Shown: one piece after another, positions 35,653 to 43,923 of the stretch
Numbering within the stretch: position 1 is the stretch's first letter
Layout: the number at the start of each line of letters is the position of its first letter
Assembly (NCBI GenBank): GCA_023382795.1
Contig: JAHDWT010000002.1
Coordinates: 1-64,000, forward strand
Reading direction: 5' to 3'
DNA from: Candidatus Babelota bacterium
GTDB lineage: Bacteria; Babelota; Babeliae; Babelales; Vermiphilaceae
Length of the DNA stretch: 64,000 nt
Program-made: the position numbers and the translations under genes
The notes under the pieces: generated by a model
Told to the model about the DNA's origin: nothing
The model's input: the letters and a program-made list of their open reading frames with translations, nothing else
Database searches by the model: none

Positions 35653-36738
35653 TTAACGTGCGCTAAATTTTATTCGAGAAGCTTTAGCCTTGGCATCAAC
35701 ACGACAATAGAAACAAATCGAATACACATCATCCTTAAAAAAATGAGGCACCGGAGGAAACGAGCTACTTGCTGCCCAAATAATTTTGGCATATTTTTCA
35801 TCAAATACAGGATTGCCTGAAGAAGCAAGTAATACAAGTTCATGGATACTGCCATCACGATTCAGGAGCAACTCCCACCCAACCACAAAGGGGGGTTCAG
35901 GAAATTCGCTTGCAACAAATGGTTTCATTTGCAATTCGCGCTGCAACAACCATGCAATCTTTTGCTGATAACGTTCATGTTTAAGCTGCTCATCGGTAGG
36001 AACACCATCTCGTCCACCACGTACTTCCAATAAAGCGTCTCCTCCTTCTTCTTGTTGCGCATACTGCAAGAACCCCTGGGCCAATTGAGCAAGGGTTAAC
36101 CCATTTTTTTGTTTTGCAGAACCTTGTTGGACCGGCACTTTTTTCGATTTTATTTTGTTCTGACGCATTAATTTGGTAGGTGGTGTACGCTGCTCCTGAC
36201 GTGATTGCTCGGTATTGGATGTTTTTTGTATGTTCTGTTCGGCTACTTCAACTACAGCAGTGATGTCGCCTGGTTGTTCGCTATCTCTTTTTGGCGTTTC
36301 TACTACCTGCTGATCTCCAGATTGTTGTTGAGTGACCTCTTGGTGCTTTACGTCATCTGACAAATCTTGAGCGAGTTCTTGTCGATCGGCTTCCTCATGA
36401 TTTACATCATGCTGTACGTTTTGTGCTAATGGATCAGCTCCTTCAACCAGCTCCTCACACATGGACTCTGCTTGCTCAGGCTCATCGTAAAATACAACCG
36501 GTGCTCCAAATTGACTCGGTGCTGCCTTGCGATTTACCCATACATCACTACTCTGTTCTACTTCGGCATTCGCATCTTGCTGCTGCACGTGGTACATATC
36601 ACGTAGTTGTAAGGTGCTATAGGCGCCAGTGTCGTAGTGCACCACGAACACCATCATCATGCCGATGTGCACAAGTAATGCCATAATAAGCACATACCAT
36701 AACAGCCGAGAATTGTGAGACGGTACTTCGAACTGCAT
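35653..36738 (-). CDS. TonB-like energy transducer (second copy)
   Basis: 361 residues: N-terminal membrane helix (about 13-33, LLWYVLIMALLVHIGMMMVF), a long Gln/Glu/Asp-rich acidic linker (about 60-200), then a C-terminal domain resembling TonB/TolA (PEPPFVVGWELLLNRDGS, then VLLASSGNPVFDEKYAKIIW). The linker is acidic, unlike the basic, Thr-rich linker of the tolA gene. No exbB/exbD lies next to it, so it may use the TolQR motor or a distant one. Confidence 0.75.
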   Translation of the reverse strand: MQFEVPSHNSRLLWYVLIMALLVHIGMMMVFVVHYDTGAYSTLQLRDMYHVQQQDANAEVEQSSDVWVNRKAAPSQFGAPVVFYDEPEQAESMCEELVEGADPLAQNVQHDVNHEEADRQELAQDLSDDVKHQEVTQQQSGDQQVVETPKRDSEQPGDITAVVEVAEQNIQKTSNTEQSRQEQRTPPTKLMRQNKIKSKKVPVQQGSAKQKNGLTLAQLAQGFLQYAQQEEGGDALLEVRGGRDGVPTDEQLKHERYQQKIAWLLQRELQMKPFVASEFPEPPFVVGWELLLNRDGSIHELVLLASSGNPVFDEKYAKIIWAASSSFPPVPHFFKDDVYSICFYCRVDAKAKASRIKFSAR

Positions 36739-36825
36739 GCCCTATTCCTTTTTGATAAGCGTACCGCATCGTATCAAAAACTGGAAACATTTGCAGATGT
36801 AGGGGGGGCAGAGTAGTACCTGAAA

Positions 36826-37809
36826 TTACTGAGTCATAAGATCGTTTTTGCGTATAAAGCTGTGACCACGCTGTTTTACCAAAGACCAGGTAGGGTGCAT
36901 CGCGTGAATTCCACCACGCACGCTACACATAAAGCGCGCCATCTCATCAAAAAATCCTTGGCTGACTGGGAATACAACAAGCTCTTCACACAGCCACATG
37001 ACAAGTACTCGATACTGCAATGCCGGATGCAGCTCACCAAATTTTTTGCAGTCCAGCGACCAAATACCATCCCGTTTACCTGCGATATGGTGAAATACAT
37101 CGCGGGTATGCTGCTTAAGAAAATGTTCGGTTTCTTGCAGAGCACTTAAGGTACGTGAAAAGCTTTGATCAAAACGATTGTCACACATGTGCAGAGCAGG
37201 AATCACTGACATGCGAATTCTATTACGCAGAAAATCGTCCGAATGATTACTTGGATCAGTCAGATAAGGAATGCGATTATCATCAAGATAGGTAACGATA
37301 TCTCGTTTTTTCGTGCTTAACAATGGGCGAATATACTGGCCTTCGCGAGGATACATCGACGTTAACCCGGCAAGCGATGTTCCGCGGATAAGACGAATAA
37401 AAAAAGTTTCTTGCTGGTCGTCCCGATGGTGTGCAAGCGCGATGGAGCTCGCACCATGCCCTTCAGCTAATCGGCTCAAAAAAAATCGACGTGCAATACG
37501 CCCCTGTTCCTCTTTTGAACCTTTGGGTAGGTTCTTTAATGGAAGTTCATTCAGCGTTGTACTTACTAACTTGACGTCATACGTTTTGGCAAGCTCCAAG
37601 CAAAAAGTAACATCCTGTGCAGAATACTGTCGCCATTGATGATCGAGATGTCCTGCAATCAACTCTTTCAGTAAACCATCTTTACGTAATGCGCAAAGTA
37701 CGGTCAAAAGAAATACAGAATCAGGACCACCAGAAAGTCCCAAAATGACGGTGTCATCCGGTTTGATGAGCTGATGTTCATTGATAAATGATGTAATCTG
37801 AGACAGCAT
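36826..37809 (-). CDS. tilS: tRNA(Ile)-lysidine synthase
   Basis: Converts C34 of the CAU-anticodon tRNA-Ile to lysidine so that it reads AUA. 327 residues. The PP-loop SGGPDS is at 26-31; GHLDHQWR, ALAHHRDDQQETFFIRLIRG and DPSNHSDDFLRNRIR are family blocks. The C-terminal domain is shorter than in E. coli TilS (432 residues), as in several small genomes. Sits in the tilS-yidD-rnpA-rpmH cluster, all on the minus strand. Confidence 0.95.
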   Translation of the reverse strand: MLSQITSFINEHQLIKPDDTVILGLSGGPDSVFLLTVLCALRKDGLLKELIAGHLDHQWRQYSAQDVTFCLELAKTYDVKLVSTTLNELPLKNLPKGSKEEQGRIARRFFLSRLAEGHGASSIALAHHRDDQQETFFIRLIRGTSLAGLTSMYPREGQYIRPLLSTKKRDIVTYLDDNRIPYLTDPSNHSDDFLRNRIRMSVIPALHMCDNRFDQSFSRTLSALQETEHFLKQHTRDVFHHIAGKRDGIWSLDCKKFGELHPALQYRVLVMWLCEELVVFPVSQGFFDEMARFMCSVRGGIHAMHPTWSLVKQRGHSFIRKNDLMTQ

Positions 37810-37818
37810 GTTATAGTA

Positions 37819-38004
37819 CTACCAAGGTTTTATCGAAATACAAGAAAGCACTCTCCGTACAATAGCTGGAAATGCTCGGTACAAAGGCTCGTCTTCTAAC
37901 TGCTCTAGTGCAAAGGTGGTACATGATGGTGTGTAAATACAGGTGGCAGGGCCAAGAAGCGGCCGCAATCCAACGATCAAAAATTGTAACACTAAGCGAA
38001 ACAT
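37819..38004 (-). CDS. yidD: YidD membrane protein insertion efficiency factor
   Basis: 61 residues (longer by 12 if the upstream ATG at 38040 inside rnpA is used). The family core GLRPLLGPATCIYTPSCTTFALEQL with its two Cys is clear. An N-terminal amphipathic/hydrophobic helix precedes it. It aids YidC-dependent insertion. The C-terminus stops soon after the core, shorter than E. coli YidD. It directly follows rnpA, the standard order. Confidence 0.93.
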   Translation of the reverse strand: MFRLVLQFLIVGLRPLLGPATCIYTPSCTTFALEQLEDEPLYRAFPAIVRRVLSCISIKPW

Positions 38005-38005
38005 C

Positions 38006-38371
38006 TTACTGATTATAACTAGGAGCATGTCGATCAACAACCTCTTTTAAGAGATTTTTTAGGGTTACAAAATCACTACGCGCCCCATCAGGCTTCACGA
38101 TGACAATGCAATCAAGTTGTTTTTCAAATAATCGTTCTTCATAGAAAATCGCCTTCAGGCGACGTCTTATTTTATTACGCGTGGGAGCACTGCCAACTTT
38201 ACGGGAAGTAACAATAAGGATTCTACCATAAGGCAACGTAGCCGGTGCCACTAAAATATGAAAACCCGGCTGAGCGTACACTCTCCGGGCTTTTTTGAAC
38301 AATGCTGAAATTTCGCGTTTACTAAACGTTGCCGTTGATCTAGTTTTAATGGGCTTGACTTGTACCGTCAT
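38006..38371 (-). CDS. rnpA: Ribonuclease P protein component
   Basis: Protein subunit that helps RNase P RNA cleave 5' leaders from pre-tRNAs. 121 residues from the ATG at 38371 (a start at 38401 overlapping rpmH is possible). It opens with a basic segment leading into TFSKREISALFKKARRV; the RNR motif is present as RNKIRRRLKAIF after SRKVGSAPT. Located between rpmH and yidD, the standard order. The RNase P RNA gene itself was not found in this window. Confidence 0.95.
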   Translation of the reverse strand: MTVQVKPIKTRSTATFSKREISALFKKARRVYAQPGFHILVAPATLPYGRILIVTSRKVGSAPTRNKIRRRLKAIFYEERLFEKQLDCIVIVKPDGARSDFVTLKNLLKEVVDRHAPSYNQ

Positions 38372-38388
38372 CGGAACAGAGCCACGCC

Positions 38389-38535
38389 TTAATAGCCACA
38401 CACTGCAAGACGCTTCCTGCCTGATGCTCTACGACGATTTAAAATTTTTCTGCCATGACGGCTTGCCATACGCGCAAAAAAACCGTGTTTTCTGTTACGT
38501 TTCTTGCGGCTTTTTTTGGCTAATGTTACTGACAT
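38389..38535 (-). CDS. rpmH: 50S ribosomal protein L34
   Basis: 48 residues, found by translating the short gap before rnpA. It is strongly basic: [17 protein letters not shown], then [19 protein letters not shown], matching the L34 core. Start ATG with AAAGGG 6 nt upstream. Followed by rnpA 17 nt later. The N-terminus is a few residues longer than E. coli L34 and the usual KRTYQP start is replaced by SVTLAKKS. Confidence 0.95.
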   Translation of the reverse strand: MSVTLAKKSRKKRNRKHGFFARMASRHGRKILNRRRASGRKRLAVCGY

Positions 38536-38577
38536 ATCAATCCCTTTAATACAAATTTATTGCGTAATAATACCTTT

Positions 38578-38605
38578 ATTGTAGAGGAAAATTTATTTTT
38601 TGCAA
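38578..38605 (-). promoter_or_regulatory. Putative rpmH promoter
   Basis: Minus strand: TTGCAA, 16-nt spacer, TACAAT, 43 nt before the rpmH ATG. It lies between the trxB stop and rpmH, so it separates that gene cluster from the trxB operon. Confidence 0.55.
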
Positions 38606-38622
38606 AATGAGGCTTGTCGTTT

Positions 38623-39546
38623 TTACTCGCACTCAAGGTACCTTTCTGCGTCTAACGCCGCCATGCACCCGGAGGCTGCTGAGGTAATTGCCTGACGATA
38701 GCGGTAATCAGCAACATCGCCTGCCGCAAATACACCTTCTACTGACGTCTTGGTGTGATCCTTAACCTTAAGATACCCATAAGAATCCAGCTCAAGCTGT
38801 CCCTCAAAAATACGTGTTGATGGCCGCAGCCCAATCGCCACAAAAACGACATTCGCCTTAAGCGTTCTTTGCTCATTAGTTTTAGCATCAGTTACAAGCA
38901 CTTCTTGGACATGCTCGCCATTTCCACGGATTTCTTGCACTTGCGTCGAGTAAAGCACCGAGATGTTGGGATTATCAAGTACCCGCTTCTTCATAGGCTC
39001 TGAAGCAGTTAATCGGTCTAAATTCTGAATAACCGTTATCTTGTCGGTAAATTTTGTCATAAAGGAGGCATCTTCCATGGCCGTATCACCACCACCTACA
39101 ATAATAACGTTTTTGTTTTGATAAAAAGCGCCATCACATACGGCACAGGTAGTAACCCCTCTACCCCAGTAGGTATCTTCACCAGACACTCCAAGCCTTT
39201 TGGGTACTGCACCCGTAGCCACGATAACTGCTTGCGCTTGTAATTCATCCCCATGTTTTGTCCATAGGGTAAAAGGGCGCTGAGAAAAATCGACTCGGAC
39301 CACTTCTTGAGCCATAAAATCACATCCCATTGCCTTGGCATGCTCGCGCATGTTGAGCATCAGCTTAGGCCCAAGAATACTCTTTTCACCTGGCCAGTTT
39401 TCTACGTACGTAGTGCCCATTAACTGCCCACCAGGAGTGTTGCCTTCAATAATAAGTGGTTTGAGTTGAGCGCGTGCAGCATAGATGCCTGCAGTTAATC
39501 CTGCAGGGCCTGACCCTATGATAATAAGTTGATGTATACTTGACAT
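38623..39546 (-). CDS. trxB: Thioredoxin reductase
   Basis: FAD/NADPH enzyme that reduces thioredoxin. 307 residues. FAD motif GSGPAGLTAGIYAARA, redox CAVC at 134-137 (TTCAVCDGAFY), NADPH motif GGGDTAMEDA, and the C-terminal VEGVFAAGDVAD. AAGGAGA lies 11 nt or so before the ATG, inside the end of the upstream gene, 5 nt apart. It is the last gene behind two unknown exported proteins. A cytosolic reducing system fits with the many Cys-rich exported proteins, but no direct link is shown. Confidence 0.97.
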   Translation of the reverse strand: MSSIHQLIIIGSGPAGLTAGIYAARAQLKPLIIEGNTPGGQLMGTTYVENWPGEKSILGPKLMLNMREHAKAMGCDFMAQEVVRVDFSQRPFTLWTKHGDELQAQAVIVATGAVPKRLGVSGEDTYWGRGVTTCAVCDGAFYQNKNVIIVGGGDTAMEDASFMTKFTDKITVIQNLDRLTASEPMKKRVLDNPNISVLYSTQVQEIRGNGEHVQEVLVTDAKTNEQRTLKANVVFVAIGLRPSTRIFEGQLELDSYGYLKVKDHTKTSVEGVFAAGDVADYRYRQAITSAASGCMAALDAERYLECE

Positions 39547-39551
39547 CGACT

Positions 39552-40259
39552 TTACTTCTCCTTCATCGCATCACAAAATGACTTATATGCGCCAAGTAGT
39601 ATATCCAATTGAATATCAATTTTATCTTTAAGCTCTGCTAAACCAATGACCGCATTGTTCATAGCAGCAATAGCTGCTTCACCGCCCTTCTTTTTAGAAG
39701 TATCTATTCCTGCCCAATCAACAGATATGCGATATCTACTCAACTCATCCGCATTACTCTCATAAGCTCTCAGCTGTTTATCAAATTCCTCAAGTTGTTT
39801 AAGGACTGTTCTTCGTCCTTTAATAGTGCTAGATGTTGCATCACTTTCATAATTCTCAGCAAATAAATCTTTAAGCGATTCTGTAACATCATCGGTTAAT
39901 GAATTATTTCTTTTGAAAGAAAATCTAGCTTTTGATCCAAAACCTGAATCCATTCTCTGAAGATTCTTAGAAACTTGACCTAAAGCAGCAACTGAAGAAT
40001 GTTCCACTGGTGGCTGTGAAGCAACAATGACTTCTATAGAGGATTTAGAAACATTCATATTTTGTCGGGTATTAACAACTCTATGTATGTAATGCTTATA
40101 AAAATACGAGATTCCTGTCGTACATACAACACCAGCAAAAAATGCAACAACGCCAGTAGATACGTACGAATGTGTATGGTGCTCCTGATACCCGTCAAAT
40201 GCTACAGCACTATTAATACATAGTGCTAAAACTAATATAGATTTTAATGGTAATTGCAT
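39552..40259 (-). CDS. Exported or membrane-anchored protein of unknown function
   Basis: 235 residues; not recognised. Signal peptide (LKSILVLALCINSAVAF), then a second hydrophobic stretch (about 34-52, STGVVAFFAGVVCTTGISYF), so it is probably anchored in the inner membrane. The rest is charged and helical with coiled-coil tendency (about 150-175 and 205-230). Its end overlaps the trxB ribosome-binding region. Same operon as the next unknown gene and trxB. Confidence 0.7.
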   Translation of the reverse strand: MQLPLKSILVLALCINSAVAFDGYQEHHTHSYVSTGVVAFFAGVVCTTGISYFYKHYIHRVVNTRQNMNVSKSSIEVIVASQPPVEHSSVAALGQVSKNLQRMDSGFGSKARFSFKRNNSLTDDVTESLKDLFAENYESDATSSTIKGRRTVLKQLEEFDKQLRAYESNADELSRYRISVDWAGIDTSKKKGGEAAIAAMNNAVIGLAELKDKIDIQLDILLGAYKSFCDAMKEK

Positions 40260-40284
40260 GTTGAAAGCTCATTTTAAAAAACAA

Positions 40285-40863
40285 CTATTGTTTACTTACT
40301 GTAGTATCTGTTTTTGTGGTATCAAGAGATTGTATGAGATCATCTGTAGACTTTTTCAATTCACTCATGAAAAGTCGATTTTCTAGTAAGCTTAATAGAG
40401 CTTTACTTACATCTCCAAGGCGTCGTTTGTCTTCTCCGTTAATCCGTTCTTTTTGCTTCCATTTGTCAACAGCTAGTAGAAACTTTTTCACATACCCAGC
40501 AACTACTGTCGGTGCTTCATTTTCTTCATAATAAGCATCTTCGATATACTGAGCAATTTCAACAAATTCACTTTTAGAGAAATACTTAGCATTATGGAAA
40601 ATATCAATGCGCTTTTCTATGTTCTCTTGTTCTCTCTTTCCACTTAATGTCGGGCTCTCCTGAATGAGTTCATCAACTTTCTTATCACCCGCCAGCTGCG
40701 CAAGTCGGATCCGCACTTTGACTTTTTTATGTTGTAATTCGTTTTCAAATTTTTTCCCCATTTTTCGCAAATTATCATAACGACGGGGAGACATAGCACA
40801 AATATTAATACTCAAGCCGACACAAACAACAAACAAAGCTATTGATGACAGATTATTCTTCAT
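40285..40863 (-). CDS. Exported helical protein of unknown function
   Basis: 192 residues; not recognised. Signal peptide (NNLSSIALFVVCVGLSINICA), then a very charged, largely helical protein rich in Lys, Glu and Leu. GAGGT ribosome-binding site. It lies 25 nt upstream of the other unknown gene and 30 nt after the trigger-factor-like gene, suggesting one operon. Confidence 0.7.
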   Translation of the reverse strand: MKNNLSSIALFVVCVGLSINICAMSPRRYDNLRKMGKKFENELQHKKVKVRIRLAQLAGDKKVDELIQESPTLSGKREQENIEKRIDIFHNAKYFSKSEFVEIAQYIEDAYYEENEAPTVVAGYVKKFLLAVDKWKQKERINGEDKRRLGDVSKALLSLLENRLFMSELKKSTDDLIQSLDTTKTDTTVSKQ

Positions 40864-40893
40864 GTAAAAACCTCGAAAAAAACAAACTAATAA

Positions 40894-42195
40894 TTACTTC
40901 TTTGTCAGATAATAAATTATATAGTTTAAGGTTTTTTCACGCAAGCAATATTGTTTTAAAAACTCTGCAGACAAGGGCATTTCTTGCCCCTGGACACGTG
41001 TTTCAGGAAGTTGAAAATATACAAAATCTTTCATACGCGGACGTTTAAAAAAGTTAAGATAACTCTTCATATCGTCGTCCGTTACTACGATGTCTTCTTG
41101 ATAGGCAATCTGATCAATGATCATCATTTCTTTGATTTGCTTCTCAGCAAGTTGATACACATGCTCTTTAAAATCCTGTTGCACACGATACACGTTGTAG
41201 TCGGGATTTTCTTGCACCATGCTCAATACGTTTTCGAGCTGCCGCAAAATAAGATGATTAGGAATATCTACGGGATGTTTTGTAAGTAATATTTTAAAGG
41301 TCTCTTCAATTGTCGTCCGACGTTGCGAAATATCATTGCGATAGGAAAATACCTCAATAAGTTTTTGCAACATTTCTTTGTTGGTCTTCAACCGGAAATG
41401 TCTTTTGAATGAATCAAAACAAAAATAATGTTGATGCGCCAAATCATTGATTTCTATGCGCATGGTATACTGGGTATTCAGGTGATCACCAAAATATTCT
41501 TGGAAGCACTCTTTATTGGTATACAGCACATCACCAACTGATTTGCCAAGAAAAAGATCCCTAAATTCCTGATCAGCTTCTTCCTCGCCAATCTTTATCC
41601 ATAGGTGCTCACGATGGCCGTTAAGCAGCGGATTATGCTGGCTATCGACTAAGCACAGCGTAAAATACACCCAATCGCCAACACACGCGCGCCCGGTCTC
41701 ACCACGCTCTGCAGCTTCACGCTCTTCCTTGATAAATGATTCAACCTGCCGATCAAGATCTTTATAATTCTTTCTTTTAGGTGCCTTGAATGGAAAATAT
41801 TTCCAATTCTGTAAACTGACGGCTGGGAACAATGAACATTCAAAGGTAAACGTTGCTTGTTGACACGGCTCAAGCACAATCTGAGTAACCCGTGGATCAC
41901 CTGCAAGTGCAATTTTTTGTGTACGAATTTCCTGATAAAAAAAATTGCGCACAAGATGCTTAAAAAGCACCTCCTGCACATGTTCAATCAGCCCCATTCT
42001 AAAATTTTGTTCTACGTAAGAAGTAGGAACGGCCCCCGAGTTAAATCCGGGAGCCTCAATATATTTACTTTGTCCAACCAAGGTTTCTTGGTACACAGAG
42101 TCGACCAAATGAGCTGGGATACACACGGTTGCCCGACACTTATTTGGCTTAAAATACTCAATATGAAAAGCGAGAGAAGAAGCCTCATGTGACAT
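40894..42195 (-). CDS. tig: Trigger factor-like chaperone
   Basis: 433 residues. Ribosome-associated folding chaperone. The N-terminal ribosome-binding region carries APGFNSGAVPTSYVEQNF, a divergent form of the GFRxGKxP loop. The middle shows an FKBP-like pattern (GDWVYFTLCLVD, then IGEEEADQEFRDLFLGKSVGDV). The C-terminal helical region follows (VDIPNHLILRQLENVL, KEHVYQLAEKQIKEMMIIDQIA). Start at 42195 with AAAGGAG; an upstream in-frame extension runs into the tRNA-Leu gene and is not real. It begins 21 nt after that tRNA. Confidence 0.82.
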   Translation of the reverse strand: MSHEASSLAFHIEYFKPNKCRATVCIPAHLVDSVYQETLVGQSKYIEAPGFNSGAVPTSYVEQNFRMGLIEHVQEVLFKHLVRNFFYQEIRTQKIALAGDPRVTQIVLEPCQQATFTFECSLFPAVSLQNWKYFPFKAPKRKNYKDLDRQVESFIKEEREAAERGETGRACVGDWVYFTLCLVDSQHNPLLNGHREHLWIKIGEEEADQEFRDLFLGKSVGDVLYTNKECFQEYFGDHLNTQYTMRIEINDLAHQHYFCFDSFKRHFRLKTNKEMLQKLIEVFSYRNDISQRRTTIEETFKILLTKHPVDIPNHLILRQLENVLSMVQENPDYNVYRVQQDFKEHVYQLAEKQIKEMMIIDQIAYQEDIVVTDDDMKSYLNFFKRPRMKDFVYFQLPETRVQGQEMPLSAEFLKQYCLREKTLNYIIYYLTKK

Positions 42196-42216
42196 ACTAC
42201 CATGCTCCTTTTTTAT

Positions 42217-42301
42217 TGGTGCAAGAGAAGGGACTCGAACCCCCACTCCTTTCGGAACTGGATCCTAAGTCCAGCGCGTCTACCATTTCCGCCACTCTTG
42301 C
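42217..42301 (-). tRNA. tRNA-Leu (TAG)
   Basis: Full cloverleaf on the minus strand. Acceptor GCAAGAG / CTCTTGC, anticodon stem CTGGA/TCCAG with loop CTTAGGA (anticodon TAG), long variable arm, T-loop GGTTCGAGTCC, encoded 3' ACCA. Confidence 0.96.
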
Positions 42302-42404
42302 ACTATTTTTAATGCTTTGCTTCAATGCTATACATTTATGTCAAAAATCAATGGGGCACGGCCCTCAGTAGCCGTACCTCATCACCAATACATCTTTCGA
42401 TTAT

Positions 42405-42480
42405 TGGTGGGCTGCGTTGGAATCGAACCAACAACCCACAGATTAAGAGTCTGTTGCTCTACCAATTGAGCTAGCAGCCC
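42405..42480 (-). tRNA. tRNA-Lys (CTT)
   Basis: Full cloverleaf on the minus strand. Acceptor GGGCTGC / GCAGCCC, anticodon stem ACAGA/TCTGT with loop CTCTTAA (anticodon CTT), T-loop GGTTCGATTCC, encoded ACCA. Confidence 0.96.
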
Positions 42481-42513
42481 AAAATGTATGTCAATAAGTT
42501 AGTCTCAGTTTAG

Positions 42514-42547
42514 CAAAAGAAGCAAGAAAATAAAGAACTCGCTTCTT
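42514..42547 (-). terminator. Probable terminator after frr
   Basis: Minus-strand stem AAGAAGC / GCTTCTT with a 17-nt loop, then TTTTG. It begins at the frr stop and precedes the tRNA-Lys gene. Confidence 0.5.
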
Positions 42548-43133
42548 AAAAAACCTTAAGATCTTTTTCCTTGGTGTCACTCAATTTTTGTGCTTGCGCA
42601 ATAAATTTATCGGTTACCTTCTGAACAAGATCGTCAAGACGATTTGCAAAGTTTTCTGAGATCGTTTTCTCTTTCTTTGCATCACGCGAGAGATTGTTGA
42701 AATCTTTGCGAATATTACGGATGGCGATTTTACATTCTTCAAGCTTTTTGTGGAGTAACTTAATCAACTCATCACGACGCGAGGTGCTGATATCCGGTAG
42801 CTGCAGCCGAATAAGTTTTCCATCATTAAGAGGATTCAAACCTAAATCTGAGCTCAAAATTGCTTTTTCAATATCTGCAATTACTGAAACATCCCAAGGC
42901 TGAATGACAATAAGCTTTGGTTCTGGCGCAGAAAGCGCTGCAACGTTCTTTAATGGCATAGGCGCCTGACCGTAGCAAGATACCGGTAGATCTTCTACCA
43001 TAGATGTATGTGCACGATTGGTACGAATTTTTACCAACTCATGCTCAAAATGCTTAATAGCTTTAAGCATTTCTTCATCCATATGCTTTTCAAAATCTTT
43101 GCTGTTATTTTCTACTAAAACTATCTTTTTCAT
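42546..43133 (-). CDS. frr: Ribosome recycling factor
   Basis: 195 residues. Releases ribosomes from mRNA after termination together with EF-G. Family blocks: KIRTNRAHTSMVEDLPVSCYG, then VIQPWDVSVIADIEKAI, SDLGLNPLNDGKLIRLQLP, and RNIRKDFNN. About 10 extra N-terminal residues relative to E. coli; the start has AAGGG 7 nt upstream. Last gene of tsf-pyrH-frr. Confidence 0.97.
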   Translation of the reverse strand: MKKIVLVENNSKDFEKHMDEEMLKAIKHFEHELVKIRTNRAHTSMVEDLPVSCYGQAPMPLKNVAALSAPEPKLIVIQPWDVSVIADIEKAILSSDLGLNPLNDGKLIRLQLPDISTSRRDELIKLLHKKLEECKIAIRNIRKDFNNLSRDAKKEKTISENFANRLDDLVQKVTDKFIAQAQKLSDTKEKDLKVF

Positions 43134-43209
43134 AATCTAACCCTTACTTACAAGTGTTTGATCTTATCTTAACATCCATCATTCCACAGCCCATTACACA
43201 GTATAGATG

Positions 43210-43920
43210 CTATGATGTGATACACGTACCGATATCTTCACCTCGTCCTGCACGCATTAATGCACCCGGCACAAAGATATTGAAAATGCGCATTGGTATG
43301 CAATGTTCTGCCGCCAACGCAAATGCGGTCGCATCCATAATACCATAGCGTTTTTTGAGCACCTGTTGATAGGACAGTTTGGGCAACAAGGTCACATCCG
43401 CTGTTTTAGCCGGATCATCGCTGTAGACACCATCTACGGAGGTCCCTTTCCACACTTCTTGTGCACCCATCTGCAAACCACGTAAAATAGCACTGGTATC
43501 GGTAGTGAAAAACGGATTACCAGTACCTCCAACAAACACCAAAATGCGGCCGGCACCCAAAGCTTCGTGTAATGCTTGCGACGTAATTGACTCACCTACT
43601 TCTGGACACGTCAATGCACTAAACAGGGATACCAAAAATCCATGTTGTTCCAACAGATCTTTGATGATGAGCCCATTCATCATAGTTGCCAACATGCCAA
43701 TCTGATGCCCTGCAGATGCCGTCAGTCCAAGTGCTTTACCATGCTGATTACCACGGAAAAAATTTCCTCCACCAATCACCATGCCAATATCATGCGTGAG
43801 ATGGAGCTCCTTAAGATCACTTATCAGCGTAGTAAAAACATCAGCGGTGAGCCGTTTCTTGTCATGCGACAAGAACAGCTCACCGGTTAATTTTATTAGC
43901 ACTCGCTTCTTAGTGCTCAT
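43210..43920 (-). CDS. pyrH: UMP kinase
   Basis: Phosphorylates UMP to UDP. 236 residues, amino-acid-kinase fold: LIKLTGELF at the start (family KLSGE, here Thr instead of Ser), GGGNFFRGNQHGKALGL, VFVGGTGNPFFTTDTSA, and DPAKTADVTLLPKLSYQQVL. Begins 3 nt after tsf, a conserved pairing. With cmk it gives UDP/CDP synthesis. Confidence 0.97.
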   Translation of the reverse strand: MSTKKRVLIKLTGELFLSHDKKRLTADVFTTLISDLKELHLTHDIGMVIGGGNFFRGNQHGKALGLTASAGHQIGMLATMMNGLIIKDLLEQHGFLVSLFSALTCPEVGESITSQALHEALGAGRILVFVGGTGNPFFTTDTSAILRGLQMGAQEVWKGTSVDGVYSDDPAKTADVTLLPKLSYQQVLKKRYGIMDATAFALAAEHCIPMRIFNIFVPGALMRAGRGEDIGTCITS

Positions 43921-43923
43921 TGT

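Noticed and set aside
37819-38535. Replication origin near rpmH-rnpA-yidD
   Set aside because: This cluster is often near oriC, but dnaA is absent, no cluster of DnaA boxes (TTATCCACA-like) was seen, and the intergenic gaps are too short.
42196-42246. N-terminal extension of the trigger-factor-like gene
   Set aside because: The extra codons translate the tRNA-Leu gene; the ribosome-binding site marks 42195.
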